From NCBI RefSeq assembly GCF_000725125.1, contig NZ_JFCB01000002.1, forward strand, positions 1-64,000: DNA of 64,000 nt, in the 5' to 3' direction. Positions 1-9,608 of the stretch are shown here, one piece after another. The DNA comes from Streptomyces toyocaensis (GTDB taxonomy: Bacteria; Actinomycetota; Actinomycetes; Streptomycetales; Streptomycetaceae). The notes under the pieces are model-generated. The model searched no databases. It was given only the letters and a program-made list of their open reading frames with translations, and had not been told where the DNA came from. The position numbers and the translations under genes were made by a program. The stretch's first letter is position 1, and each line of letters begins with the position of its first letter.

Positions 1-33
1 CCGCCTCATGGGCCCGGCGTGGGGTCGCACGGC

Positions 34-100
34 GGCTGCGGGCCGGTTGCGGCTGGTCGCGCCCACGCGGCGGAGCCGCACATGTGCCGGCCCGCGCCCC
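34..100. repeat. Streptomyces dispersed intergenic repeat (copy 1)
   Basis: This stretch reads as the short GC-rich element scattered between genes in many Streptomyces genomes. It opens with GGCTGCGGGCCGGTTG, holds a small hairpin (GCGGC, loop GGA, GCCGC at 67-79) and ends in CGCGCCCC. The identification is from memory of the family; relatives in this window lie at 517-540 and 5043-5073. It precedes the first gene and probably belongs to the 3' region of the gene to its left. Confidence 0.5.
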
Positions 101-135
101 TGGAAGACGCAGTCACGTCGGACGGAGAGAGTCAG

Positions 136-516
136 GTGGATACGGACCGGGAGCCGGATGCGGTGAGGGCGGCGGTCGAGGGGGAGTTGCGGTTGATGGA
201 CCCGGCCGTGCGGTCCTCGCGTGCCGAGGTGGTGCGTCTGCTGGATCCGGAGTTCACCGAGGTGGGCGCCTCGGGCCGACGCCACACGTACGCGGAGATG
301 ATCGCCGAGCTGCACGACCACCCGGGCAGCTCGGTGGACGGCCCCGTCTACGAGCCGTCGGACATCACCGGCGTCCTGCTGGCCCCGAACCTGGTGCATC
401 TCACCTACGAGACACTCTTCGACGGGCGCCGAGCCCTCCGTAGTTCCCTGTGGCGCAAGCAGGACGACCACACGGGCTGGCGCATGTACTACCACCAGGG
501 CACACCAACCTCTTGA
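136..516 (+). CDS. SnoaL/DUF4440-like (NTF2-fold) small protein
   Basis: A 126-residue protein read from GTG at 136, chosen because GGAGAGA lies 7-13 bases upstream; the frame stays open further 5' but that part is repeat-like. The pattern EGELRLMDPAVR, then LLDPEFTEVGASGR, then a C-terminal WRKQDDHTGWRMYYHQGT is that of DUF4440 nuclear-transport-factor-2-like proteins, which form small alpha+beta cones that bind or convert diverse ligands. No catalytic residues can be assigned with confidence. It stands alone and is convergent with the LysR gene. A general role in small-molecule binding or stress is inference. Confidence 0.75.
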   Translation: MDTDREPDAVRAAVEGELRLMDPAVRSSRAEVVRLLDPEFTEVGASGRRHTYAEMIAELHDHPGSSVDGPVYEPSDITGVLLAPNLVHLTYETLFDGRRALRSSLWRKQDDHTGWRMYYHQGTPTS

Positions 517-540
517 GGGGCGCGGGGAACTGTGCAGAAC
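517..540. repeat. Streptomyces dispersed intergenic repeat (copy 2)
   Basis: Directly after the stop codon comes GGGGCGCGGGGAACTGTGCA, the core of a repeat often found just downstream of Streptomyces genes. The same core occurs inverted at 5043-5064. It merges into the hairpin at 547-565. Confidence 0.65.
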
Positions 541-546
541 GGGGGT

Positions 547-565
547 ATGGGGGCGGAGCCCCCAT
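547..565. terminator. Hairpin between convergent genes
   Basis: ATGGGGGC, loop GGA, GCCCCCAT forms a perfect 8-bp stem between the convergent SnoaL-like gene (ends 516) and LysR gene (ends 619). It is part of the dispersed repeat sequence and probably acts as a bidirectional terminator. There is no U-tract, which is normal in Streptomyces. Confidence 0.6.
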
Positions 566-618
566 GGACGGGACGGGAAGGGGCGGCGGGCTGCGGGAAC
601 ACCCCGCGCACACCCGCG

Positions 619-1503
619 TCAGCGTTCCAGCAGCATCCGCTGCAACTCCCGCGCCGCCCGGGGCGGAGCCACGTCACTGCGGTGGGCCAGGGCGATCGTC
701 CGGTACAGGCCCGGCCGGGCCAGCGGCGCCACCCGCAGCCCGTGCCCCGACCGCGCGGCCACCATCCGCGGTACCACCGCCACCCCCAGCCCCGCCCGCA
801 CGAACCCCAGCACCGCGTCCATCTCGCCACCCTCCACCGCGAACTCCGGCTCGAACCCCTCCGCCCGGCACGCGGCCACGGTCAGCTCACGCAGGTCGTA
901 ACCGTGCCGGAACATCACCAGCCGCTCCCCCTCCAAGTCGGCGATGCGCACGGCGCGCCGGCCCCGACCCGGCCGGGGGACGTCCGGCGAGGACACCACC
1001 ACCAGGTCCTCCCGCAGCAGCTCCACCGTGGTCAGCGCGGGCGACGGCGTCGGCAGCGGCAGGACGAGCAGGGCGAGATCCAGGGCACCGCGGGCCAGCT
1101 CCCGCACCAGATCGTGCGAGCCGCCCTCCTCGACCAGCAGCCGCACGCCCGGATACCGGTCGTGGAACGCGCGCAGCACGTCCGGCAGCAGACCGGTGCA
1201 CAGGCTCGGCGTCGCCCCCAGCCGCACCCGCCCGCTGCGCAGCTGCGCCACCTCCTGCACCTCGTGCCGCGCGGTGTCCGCGTCGGCCAGGATGCGCCGA
1301 GCCAGGGGCAGCAGTGCCTCGCCCGCGTCGGTCAGCGTGATGTTCCCGCGGGCCCGCCGGAACAGATCCGCCCCCAGCTCCCGTTCCAGCGCCTTGATCT
1401 GCTGTGACAGCGACGGCTGTGCGACATGGACCCGTTCCGCGGCCCGGGTGAAGTGCCGGGTCTCGGCGACGGCCACGAAGTACTGGAGCTGCTGGAACTG
1501 CAT
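619..1503 (-). CDS. LysR-family transcriptional regulator, divergent from sdhCAB
   Basis: A 294-residue LysR-type regulator. The N-terminal winged helix-turn-helix (residues 1-60) contains [20 protein letters not shown] and [16 protein letters not shown]. The remainder is the periplasmic-binding-like effector domain. The start is the ATG at 1503 (MQFQQLQYF), the usual LysR beginning, rather than in-frame codons further upstream. The gene faces away from sdhC across 84 bp that hold a T-N11-A inverted repeat (1513-1527), so autoregulation and control of the succinate dehydrogenase operon are the natural inference. The effector is unknown. Confidence 0.9.
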   Translation of the reverse strand: MQFQQLQYFVAVAETRHFTRAAERVHVAQPSLSQQIKALERELGADLFRRARGNITLTDAGEALLPLARRILADADTARHEVQEVAQLRSGRVRLGATPSLCTGLLPDVLRAFHDRYPGVRLLVEEGGSHDLVRELARGALDLALLVLPLPTPSPALTTVELLREDLVVVSSPDVPRPGRGRRAVRIADLEGERLVMFRHGYDLRELTVAACRAEGFEPEFAVEGGEMDAVLGFVRAGLGVAVVPRMVAARSGHGLRVAPLARPGLYRTIALAHRSDVAPPRAARELQRMLLER

Positions 1504-1512
1504 GGTCCCAGC

Positions 1513-1527
1513 ATAGGCTGCCCCTAT
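1513..1527. promoter_or_regulatory. Putative LysR box (ATAGG-N5-CCTAT)
   Basis: ATAGGCTGCCCCTAT is a perfect interrupted inverted repeat that also satisfies the LysR T-N11-A rule (T1514, A1526). It lies 10 bp upstream of the LysR start and about 60 bp upstream of sdhC, where such regulators normally bind. Binding is inferred from position and symmetry only. Confidence 0.5.
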
Positions 1528-1587
1528 CGAAACGAGCCGGACCATGTCTTGGACCGATGGGGCCCTTCGGCCCTAGCGTCTGGTGGT

Positions 1588-2295
1588 ATGGCTCTGGCAA
1601 CGCGGACGGACCGACGGCCGTCCATGGCACGCACCATATGGGACTCGACCGTCGGCAAGAAGACGGTGATGGCGGTCAGCGGCCTCATCATGCTGCTGTA
1701 CCTGGTCGTCCACATGATCGGGAACCTGAAGATCTTCTTCGGGGCCGGCGAGTTCAACCACTACGCCCACTGGCTGCGCACGGTCGGCGAACCGTTCATG
1801 CACGAGGAGTGGACGCTGTGGATCGTCCGCGTCGTCCTCGTCGTCGCCGTGGTCGCCCACGGCGTCTCCGCCTACCAGCTCAGCCGCCGCGACATCAGGG
1901 CGCGCCCCAGCAAGTACGTGCACAAGAAGCCGCGCGCCAGTTACGCCACACGGACCATGCGCTGGGGCGGCGTCATCCTCGCCCTGTTCATCGTCTGGCA
2001 CCTCCTCGACCTGACCACCGGCACCGTGCACTCCGGCGGCTTCGAGACGGGCAAGCCGTACCAGAACGTCGTGGACACCTTCTCCACCTGGTACGGCAAC
2101 GTCATCTACATCGTCGCGATGCTCGCCGTCGGCCTGCACGTCCGGCACGGCTTCTGGAGCGCCGCCCAGACCCTCGGCGTCGGCAGCCGCGCCCGCGACC
2201 GCGCCCTCAAGACCACCGCCAATGCCCTCGCGCTGCTGCTCACGGCCGGCTTCCTCGCCGTCCCCGTGGCCGTCATGACCGGAGTGGTGAGCTGA
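1588..2295 (+). CDS. sdhC: Succinate dehydrogenase cytochrome b subunit
   Basis: A 235-residue membrane anchor of complex II. Five hydrophobic segments are visible (about 25-45, 72-93, 128-146, 173-192 and 213-232), the architecture of B-type single-polypeptide anchors such as Bacillus SdhC and Wolinella FrdC. Histidines in or near the helices ([28 protein letters not shown]) are likely ligands for two haems b. The ATG at 1588 is used; a second in-frame ATG at 1624 (MARTIWDS) is possible. It is followed 2 bp later by sdhA. It hands electrons from SdhB to menaquinone in the cytoplasmic membrane. Confidence 0.93.
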   Translation: MALATRTDRRPSMARTIWDSTVGKKTVMAVSGLIMLLYLVVHMIGNLKIFFGAGEFNHYAHWLRTVGEPFMHEEWTLWIVRVVLVVAVVAHGVSAYQLSRRDIRARPSKYVHKKPRASYATRTMRWGGVILALFIVWHLLDLTTGTVHSGGFETGKPYQNVVDTFSTWYGNVIYIVAMLAVGLHVRHGFWSAAQTLGVGSRARDRALKTTANALALLLTAGFLAVPVAVMTGVVS

Positions 2296-2297
2296 CC

Positions 2298-4243
<1,946 letters not shown>

Positions 4244-4247
<4 letters not shown>

Positions 4248-4993
4248 AGCTCACCCTGCGCGTCTGGCGGCAGAAGAACGCCGATGCCGACGGCGCCATG
4301 TCCACGTACGAGGTGGACGGCATCTCGCCCGACATGTCCTTCCTGGAGATGCTCGACACCCTCAACGAGGAGCTCATCCTCAAGGGCGAGGACCCGGTCG
4401 CCTTCGACCACGACTGCCGCGAGGGCATCTGCGGTGCCTGCTCGCTCGTCATCAACGGTGACGCCCACGGGCCCGAGCGCACGACCACCTGCCAGCTGCA
4501 CATGCGGTCCTTCGAGGACGGCGACACCATCGACGTCGAACCGTGGCGGGCGTCCGCCTTCCCGGTCGTGAAGGATCTGGTGGTCGACCGGTCGGCCTTC
4601 GACCGCATCGTCCAGGCCGGCGGCTACATCACGGCGCCGACGGGCTCCGCGCCGGAGGCGCACGCGACGCCGGTGCCGAAGCCGGACGCGGACCTGGCGT
4701 TCGAGCACGCCGAGTGCATCGGATGCGGGGCGTGTGTCGCGGCGTGCCCCAACGGGGCGGCGATGCTCTTCACCTCCGCGAAGGTGAATCACCTCAACGT
4801 GCTGCCGCAGGGGGCGCCCGAACGCGAGACCCGGGTGCTGGACATGGTGGCGCAGATGGACGAAGAGGGGTTCGGGGGGTGCACCCTGGCCGGAGAGTGC
4901 GCCACCGCCTGCCCGAAGGGCATTCCGCTGACCTCCATCACGGGAATGAACAAGGAATGGCTGCGGGCCACTCGCAAGGCGGCGAAGCGGTAG
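4244..4993 (+). CDS. sdhB: Succinate dehydrogenase iron-sulfur subunit
   Basis: A 249-residue electron-transfer subunit. Cysteines 58, 63, 66 and 83 ([10 protein letters not shown] and TTCQLHM) bind [2Fe-2S]. The ferredoxin-like C-terminal half has [12 protein letters not shown] (158-168) and [14 protein letters not shown] (213-223) for the [4Fe-4S] and [3Fe-4S] clusters. Its ATG overlaps the sdhA stop (ATGA). It is the last gene of the operon and is followed by two strong hairpins. Confidence 0.95.
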
Positions 4994-5042
4994 CGCCGTG
5001 CGGCGGCGGATCGAGGCTCGGCTGCGGGCGGCATGTGGCTTG

Positions 5043-5073
5043 CCGCGCAGTTCCCCGCGCCCCTGTGGGGCGC
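5043..5073. repeat. Dispersed repeat (copy 3, inverted) with hairpin
   Basis: On the minus strand this reads GGGGCGCGGGGAACTGCGCG, the same core as 517-540. Its edge forms a perfect hairpin, GCGCCCC, loop TGT, GGGGCGC (5057-5073), 64 bp after the sdhB stop, and probably helps terminate the sdh transcript. Confidence 0.65.
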
Positions 5074-5106
5074 TTCAGTGAACGTCTGCCGGAAGGTGCG
5101 GACGGG

Positions 5107-5138
5107 CGGGGCCGGGAGAGGTGCTCCTTCCGGCCCCG
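5107..5138 (+). terminator. Hairpin terminator downstream of sdhB
   Basis: CGGGGCCGG and CCGGCCCCG form a perfect 9-bp stem with a 14-base loop. With the hairpin at 5057-5073 it separates the sdh operon from the lipid acyltransferase pair. Confidence 0.55.
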
Positions 5139-5269
5139 TCTCGCTTCCCGCTCCGGTCATTCAGCATCTCCACACCCCTGCTCCCGGCTCCGGTCACGTG
5201 CACGCCAACCCGGGTCGGGAGAACTGGGGTGTCCCCCCTCCCGCTCCGGCGCGTGACCAGGAGAGAGCC

Positions 5270-6073
5270 ATGACCGGCGTGCTGACCGTCGACCACCCTC
5301 CGCAGCCCACCGCACCCACCCGCTACACCGTCACCCTGGCCCGCGACGAGGAGGACGTGCGCGCCGCCCAGCGGCTGCGGTACGACGTCTTCGCGGGGGA
5401 GATGGGCGCCCTGCTGTCCGGCCCGCAGCCGGGGCTGGACGTCGACCCCTTCGACGCCTACTGCGACCACCTGCTTGTGCGTGAGGAGACGAGCGGGCAG
5501 GTCGTCGGAACGTACCGGCTGCTGCCGCCGGAGCGCGCCGGGATCGCCGGACGGCTGTACGCGGAGGGGGAGTTCGACCTGTCGGGGCTCGACGCGATAC
5601 GGCCGTCGCTCGTCGAGGCCGGCCGCTCCTGCGTGCACCCCGACCACCGTCACGGGGCGGTCATCGGCCTCATCTGGGCCGGAATCGCCCGCTACATGAC
5701 CGACCACGGACACGCCTGGCTGGCCGGCTGCTGCTCCGTCCCGCTCGCCGACGGGGGCGCGCTCGCCTCCGCCACCTGGGACCGCGTGCGGGCCGGGCAC
5801 CTCGCGCCCGAGGAGTACCGGGTGCGCCCGCTGCTGCCCTGGCGGCCGTCGGGGGCGGCCACAGCGGCCACAGCGGCCACCGCGGCCTCTGCGGCCGCCG
5901 CCGCCGACCTGCCCGCCCTGCTACGCGGCTACCTCCGCCTCGGTGCCTGGGTCTGCGGGGAACCCGCCCACGACGTGGAGTTCGGCGTCGCCGACCTCTA
6001 CGTGCTGCTGCCGATGAACCGGATCAACCCCCGCTACCTGCGTCACTTCCTCTCCCTCGTCCCGGCCCGGTGA
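5270..6073 (+). CDS. OlsB-like N-acyltransferase (ornithine-lipid synthesis)
   Basis: A 267-residue protein of the GNAT-related haemolysin/OlsB family. The line RLRYDVFAGEMGALLSG, then DPFDAYCDHLLVREE, then SCVHPDHRHG is the signature of OlsB, which transfers a 3-hydroxyacyl chain to ornithine to give lyso-ornithine lipid. The ATG at 5270 has GGAGAGAG upstream. The stop overlaps the next gene, an OlsA-like O-acyltransferase, giving the two-step pathway in order. Oddity: residues about 198-215 are an Ala/Thr run encoded by 9-base repeats (near 5860-5890). Specific substrate use is inferred from family and neighbour. Confidence 0.8.
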   Translation: MTGVLTVDHPPQPTAPTRYTVTLARDEEDVRAAQRLRYDVFAGEMGALLSGPQPGLDVDPFDAYCDHLLVREETSGQVVGTYRLLPPERAGIAGRLYAEGEFDLSGLDAIRPSLVEAGRSCVHPDHRHGAVIGLIWAGIARYMTDHGHAWLAGCCSVPLADGGALASATWDRVRAGHLAPEEYRVRPLLPWRPSGAATAATAATAASAAAAADLPALLRGYLRLGAWVCGEPAHDVEFGVADLYVLLPMNRINPRYLRHFLSLVPAR

Positions 6074-6861
6074 GCGTCTGGCTGCCGGGCGCGCCCTGCA
6101 CCCCGCGGGGCTGCGTCGACCCCACGGCGACCGCGGCGGCCGTACCGCTGGCCGTGCTGCGGCTGGCCGCGGTCGGGCTCCTGCTGGTCGCCGGGACCGC
6201 GCTGCTGCCGCTCGGGCGGTGGATCCCGGCGGGTGCGGTGCGCCGCTGGTGCCGCTGGATCGCGCGGGCCGCCGGGGTCCGGGTCAGGATCACCGGCGCC
6301 GCCGCGCCCACCGGCGGACTGCTGCTCGTCGCCAACCACATCTCCTGGCTGGACGTACCGCTGCTCGCCGCGGTTCGTCCGGCTCACATGCTGGCCAAGT
6401 CGGAGGTGCGCCGCTGGCCCGTGGCGGGGGCGCTCGCCGCGTGCGGCGGCGTGCTGTTCATCGACCGCGCCCGGCTGCGCGCCCTGCCGGACACGGTCGC
6501 CGCTCTCGCCGGGGTCCTGCGCGGCGGTGCGGCGGTCGCGGCGTTCCCGGAGGGCAGCACCTGGTGCGGCCGGGCCCGGGGCACCTTTCGCCGCGCGGTC
6601 TTCCAGGCGGCCCTGGACGCCGGGGTCGCGGTGCAGCCGGTCCGCATCCGCTACCGCGATCCGCGGGGCGGGGCGGCCACCGCGGCCGCGTTCGTCGGTG
6701 ACGACACCCTCATCGCCTCGCTGTGGCGGGTGGCCACGACCCGTGGCGTCACCGCGGAGGTCGAGGTGCGGGCGCCCATCCCGCCGGGGCGCCACGGGGA
6801 CCGCCGTGCGCTGGCGCGCGCGGCACAGCCGGAGGCCGTGGCGAGGCATGGGAGGCAGTGA
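6070..6861 (+). CDS. OlsA-like 1-acylglycerol-phosphate acyltransferase
   Basis: A 263-residue PlsC-family membrane O-acyltransferase. It has an N-terminal hydrophobic helix (about 20-50), the catalytic H-X4-D block in NHISWLDVPLL, and the second motif FPEGSTWCGRARGTFRRAVF. GTG at 6070 overlaps the stop of the OlsB-like gene (GTGA), so the two are coupled. In that context the likely job is esterifying lyso-ornithine lipid, although a general lysophosphatidate acyltransferase role cannot be excluded. Ornithine lipids replace phospholipids in some actinobacteria under phosphate limitation; no PhoP box was recognised upstream. Confidence 0.85.
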   Translation: MSVWLPGAPCTPRGCVDPTATAAAVPLAVLRLAAVGLLLVAGTALLPLGRWIPAGAVRRWCRWIARAAGVRVRITGAAAPTGGLLLVANHISWLDVPLLAAVRPAHMLAKSEVRRWPVAGALAACGGVLFIDRARLRALPDTVAALAGVLRGGAAVAAFPEGSTWCGRARGTFRRAVFQAALDAGVAVQPVRIRYRDPRGGAATAAAFVGDDTLIASLWRVATTRGVTAEVEVRAPIPPGRHGDRRALARAAQPEAVARHGRQ

Positions 6862-6973
6862 ACCCTGGTGAGCACTGTGGAAAATTAAGTGCTGTTTGTG
6901 GCTTTCATACTGTTTTCGGCGGGTCGAGCAGGAGAACCGGAGGGGAGCGACCCTGAAGGGAGGGTGATGCAAG

Positions 6974-7915
6974 ATGATCACCCGCGAAGAGATCTCGACC
7001 CTGCTGGATCACCCCGTGTACGACGGGGACGGCAACAAGATCGGCGACGCGAAGCACGTCTTCCTCGACGACGCGAGCGGACGCCCCGAGTGGGTGACCG
7101 TCAAAACGGGCATGTTCGGCTCCAACGAGTCGTTCGTACCGATCCGCGACGCCGCTCTGGTGCAGGACCACCTCGAGGTCCCCTACCGCAAGGACAAGAT
7201 CAAGAACGCCCCCCACGTCGACATCGACGCGGGCGGCCACCTGTCGGTGGACGAGGAGCAGCGCCTGTACGACTACTACGGCATCAACTGGGACTCCGTC
7301 CTCGCCGACCAGGAAGAAGGCGGGCTGACCTCCGGACCGGGTACGGCCGGCGCCGCGGGTGCCGCCGGAACGGCCGGCGCGGCCGGCGCGGCCGGGCGCC
7401 GTGACGACACGTTCCGGGAGCCCGGCGCGCCCGGTACGGCTGGTGAGGCCGGTACGGCCGGACACGCGGGCCTTCGTGGTGAAGCCCGCACCGGACCGCG
7501 TGACGACGCGATGACCCGCTCCGAGGAGGAGATGCACGTCGGCGTCGAACGGCGCGAGACGGGACGGGCCAGGCTGCGCAAGTACGTGGTCACCGAGGAG
7601 GTCCAGCAGACCGTGCCCGTGCGCCACGAGGAAGTGCGCGTGGAGCGTGAGCCGATCACGGACGCCAACCGTGATGAGGCCATGTCGGGCCCGGAGATCT
7701 CGGAGGCCGAGCACGAGGTCACCCTGCACGAGGAGCGTCCTGTCGTGACGACCGAGACGGTCCCGGTGGAGCGGGTCAGGATGACCACGGAGGAGACGTC
7801 GGAGGAGGAGACGGTCCGCGGTCAGGTCCGCAAGGAGCGCATAGAAGCCGAGACCGAGATGGACGAGGGGACCGGCCGTCACGGCCCTGACGCCCCTGGG
7901 GCGGGCCGGAAGTAG
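6974..7915 (+). CDS. PRC-barrel and DUF2382 protein with GXX-repeat linker
   Basis: A 313-residue cytoplasmic protein. Residues 1-110 are a PRC-barrel (HPVYDGDGNKIGDAKHVFLD, then WVTVKTGMFG). Residues 118-175 form a linker of Gly-X-X triplets rich in Ala and Thr, resembling a collagen-type repeat. Residues 176-290 are DUF2382 (VGVERRETGRARLRKYVVTE, then PVRHEEVRVEREPI). Proteins of this architecture are common in actinobacteria and often osmotic- or general-stress induced; the molecular function is unknown. The start is ATG 6974 after GGAGGGTGATG. A 17-bp-stem terminator follows. Confidence 0.9.
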   Translation: MITREEISTLLDHPVYDGDGNKIGDAKHVFLDDASGRPEWVTVKTGMFGSNESFVPIRDAALVQDHLEVPYRKDKIKNAPHVDIDAGGHLSVDEEQRLYDYYGINWDSVLADQEEGGLTSGPGTAGAAGAAGTAGAAGAAGRRDDTFREPGAPGTAGEAGTAGHAGLRGEARTGPRDDAMTRSEEEMHVGVERRETGRARLRKYVVTEEVQQTVPVRHEEVRVEREPITDANRDEAMSGPEISEAEHEVTLHEERPVVTTETVPVERVRMTTEETSEEETVRGQVRKERIEAETEMDEGTGRHGPDAPGAGRK

Positions 7916-7934
7916 ACGCCCCCCGCGGCCCCGA

Positions 7935-7974
7935 AGAGCGACGCGCCGGTGCACGGTCACCGGCGCGTCGCTCT
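7935..7974. terminator. Strong bidirectional hairpin terminator
   Basis: A perfect 17-bp stem (arms 7935-7951 and 7958-7974) with a 6-base loop sits between the PRC-barrel gene and the convergent copper chaperone gene. Confidence 0.85.
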
Positions 7975-8028
7975 GTCCCGGCCCCGTGACCGGGGCCCTT
8001 GACCCGGCCGGCCGGCCGGGCGGGTGTG

Positions 8029-8325
8029 TCAGGCCCGGCCGACGAGCTCGTAACCGGCCTCGTCGACGGCCGCCCGCACGGCATCCTCGTCGAGCGGGGC
8101 GGCGGAGGTGACGGTGACCTCTCCGGTCCCGGCCACGGCCGTGACGGCGGTCACCCCGTCCAGAGCGGATATCTCCTGCGAGACCGCCCCCTCGCAGTGA
8201 CCGCACGTCATGCCGGACACCTTGAAGACGGTCGTGACGCCGGGGCCGGCGACGTCGGTCGCGGTGCCGGAACCGCAGGAGCCGTCGGAAGAGCAGCAGG
8301 ATCCGGAGTTCGTCTGGGTGGTCAT
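8029..8325 (-). CDS. Heavy-metal-associated (copper chaperone, CopZ-like) protein
   Basis: A 98-residue protein. The C-terminal 65 residues are an HMA fold with the Cu(I)-binding motif GMTCGHC and the usual EGAVSQEISALDGV helix. The N-terminal 30 residues are an unusual Cys/Ser-rich tail (SCCSSDGSCGSG) that could bind extra copper. ATG 8325 is chosen over upstream in-frame codons because it follows GAGGGAG. A CsoR-like palindrome sits in its promoter, so it should be derepressed by Cu(I). No P-type ATPase is adjacent, so the chaperone is separated from its usual partner CopA. Confidence 0.88.
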   Translation of the reverse strand: MTTQTNSGSCCSSDGSCGSGTATDVAGPGVTTVFKVSGMTCGHCEGAVSQEISALDGVTAVTAVAGTGEVTVTSAAPLDEDAVRAAVDEAGYELVGRA

Positions 8326-8416
8326 GGGTGCTCCCTCAGGGTCGGAATACGTCGGTCTGTGTCGGAGCAGCGGAGAGGCGCAGGTCCTCGGACCGCCCTC
8401 CGACGATGACCACACT

Positions 8417-8433
8417 ATACCCCTAGGGGGTAT
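8417..8433 (-). promoter_or_regulatory. CsoR-type copper operator
   Basis: ATACCCCTAGGGGGTAT is a near-perfect palindrome of the ATACCCCC/GGGGGTAT type bound by Streptomyces CsoR. It overlaps a candidate -10 (TATAGT on the minus strand, 8414-8419), 92 bp upstream of the copper chaperone start. Confidence 0.75.
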
Positions 8434-8655
8434 GAAGGAGGGAAGTGTGTCCCTTCCCTGGGTGTCGGTACGAGGCGACCGTCATGCGGGCCGTGGGCCC
8501 CATGGGTCAGGAACATGCCGACGCCACCATGGAGTACGCCGGGCTGGGGGCCCCTCCTTCGACGGTGCGCGCGACGACGGCCGGCGGCGACAGCGGGGCG
8601 GATGTGCTCCGGTGCCGGTGATGTCGCTGACGCCGCGGTGTCTAAGGTGAACGGT

Positions 8656-9147
8656 GTGACCGACCGCAACGAGCGCCCGCTGGCCGTGTTCGACCTCGAC
8701 AACACCCTCGCCGACACCGTGCACCGGCAGCGGTTCCTGGAGCGCAGGCCGCGCGACTGGGACGCCTTCTTCGCCGCCGCGCCGCAGGATCCGCCGCTCG
8801 CCGAGGGCGTCGCGCTGGTGCGGGAGAGTGCCCGCGAGTGCGAGATCGTCTACCTCACCGGGCGGCCCGAGCGCTGCCGGCGCGACACGCTGGACTGGCT
8901 CGCCGCCCAAGGGCTCCCCGAGGGGGACGTGCACATGCGCGGCGACGCCGACCGGCGGCCCGCCCGCCACACCAAGCTGGCCGTCCTGCGCCGCCTCGCC
9001 CGCACCCGGGAGGTCCGCGTCCTGGTCGACGACGATGAACTGGTCTGTCAGGACGCCCGGCGAGCCGGTTTCACCGTCGTCCAGGCCCGCTGGACGGCAC
9101 CGTCAGGGGAGTTGAAGGACGCTCAGGAGCGTGAGGGGCGGACCTGA
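8656..9147 (+). CDS. HAD-superfamily phosphatase
   Basis: A 163-residue protein with HAD motif I as FDLDNTLADT (nucleophile Asp and acid Asp), motif II as YLTGRPERCR, and motif IV in VLVDDDELVCQDARRAG. It is short and lacks a large cap, like the swiss-army-knife HAD and LNS2-like phosphatases. GTG 8656 is chosen because AAGGTGA lies just upstream; an earlier GTG at 8647 is in frame. The substrate is unknown. The 3' end is convergent with dodecin, only 16 bp apart. Confidence 0.8.
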   Translation: MTDRNERPLAVFDLDNTLADTVHRQRFLERRPRDWDAFFAAAPQDPPLAEGVALVRESARECEIVYLTGRPERCRRDTLDWLAAQGLPEGDVHMRGDADRRPARHTKLAVLRRLARTREVRVLVDDDELVCQDARRAGFTVVQARWTAPSGELKDAQEREGRT

Positions 9148-9163
9148 ACCCGACCGGGTTCGC

Positions 9164-9379
9164 TCACTCCGTCTCCTCCAGGCGGAAGCCGACCTTCAGC
9201 CCCACCTGCCAGTGCGCGACCCGGCCGTCCTCGAGCTGGCCGCGCACCTGGGTCACCTCGAACCAGTCCAGATTGCGCAGCGTCTGCGAGGCGCGCTCGA
9301 TGCCGTTGCGCACGGCCTCGTCGACGCCTGCGGGCGAGGTGCCGACGATCTCCGTGACCCGGTAGATGTGGTCCGACAT
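9164..9379 (-). CDS. Dodecin (flavin-binding)
   Basis: A 71-residue dodecin. It shows the family line [19 protein letters not shown] and [15 protein letters not shown], the stacking Trp in NLDWFEV, and [16 protein letters not shown] at the C-terminus. Dodecins assemble as dodecamers that store or buffer FMN and, in actinobacteria, CoA. The ATG at 9379 (MSDHIY) follows GGAGAGG, so the longer upstream frame is not used. Confidence 0.93.
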   Translation of the reverse strand: MSDHIYRVTEIVGTSPAGVDEAVRNGIERASQTLRNLDWFEVTQVRGQLEDGRVAHWQVGLKVGFRLEETE

Positions 9380-9608
9380 GCTGCTGCTCCTCTCCCCGGC
9401 GGGCCGCCCGGCTGCTCGCGGCACCGCCTGTGTCGCACGTCACTCCACCGTGCCCTACCGCGCGGCGGAGCGCGAGGCGTCGGCACTCTTCGCGCCACGG
9501 CCTTGACCTACGCATTGGTCCATACCAAGATGCTGGGCACCCGCCCGAGCTTCCGCTCGCCCCCCACGTCGGGCCCCGCCCTGTCCGTCAGACAGAAACA
9601 GGTCCCTC

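Noticed and set aside
6862..6973. SigB-type promoter upstream of the PRC-barrel gene
   Set aside because: GTTT and GGGT elements are present but 23 bases apart, outside the 14-16 expected.
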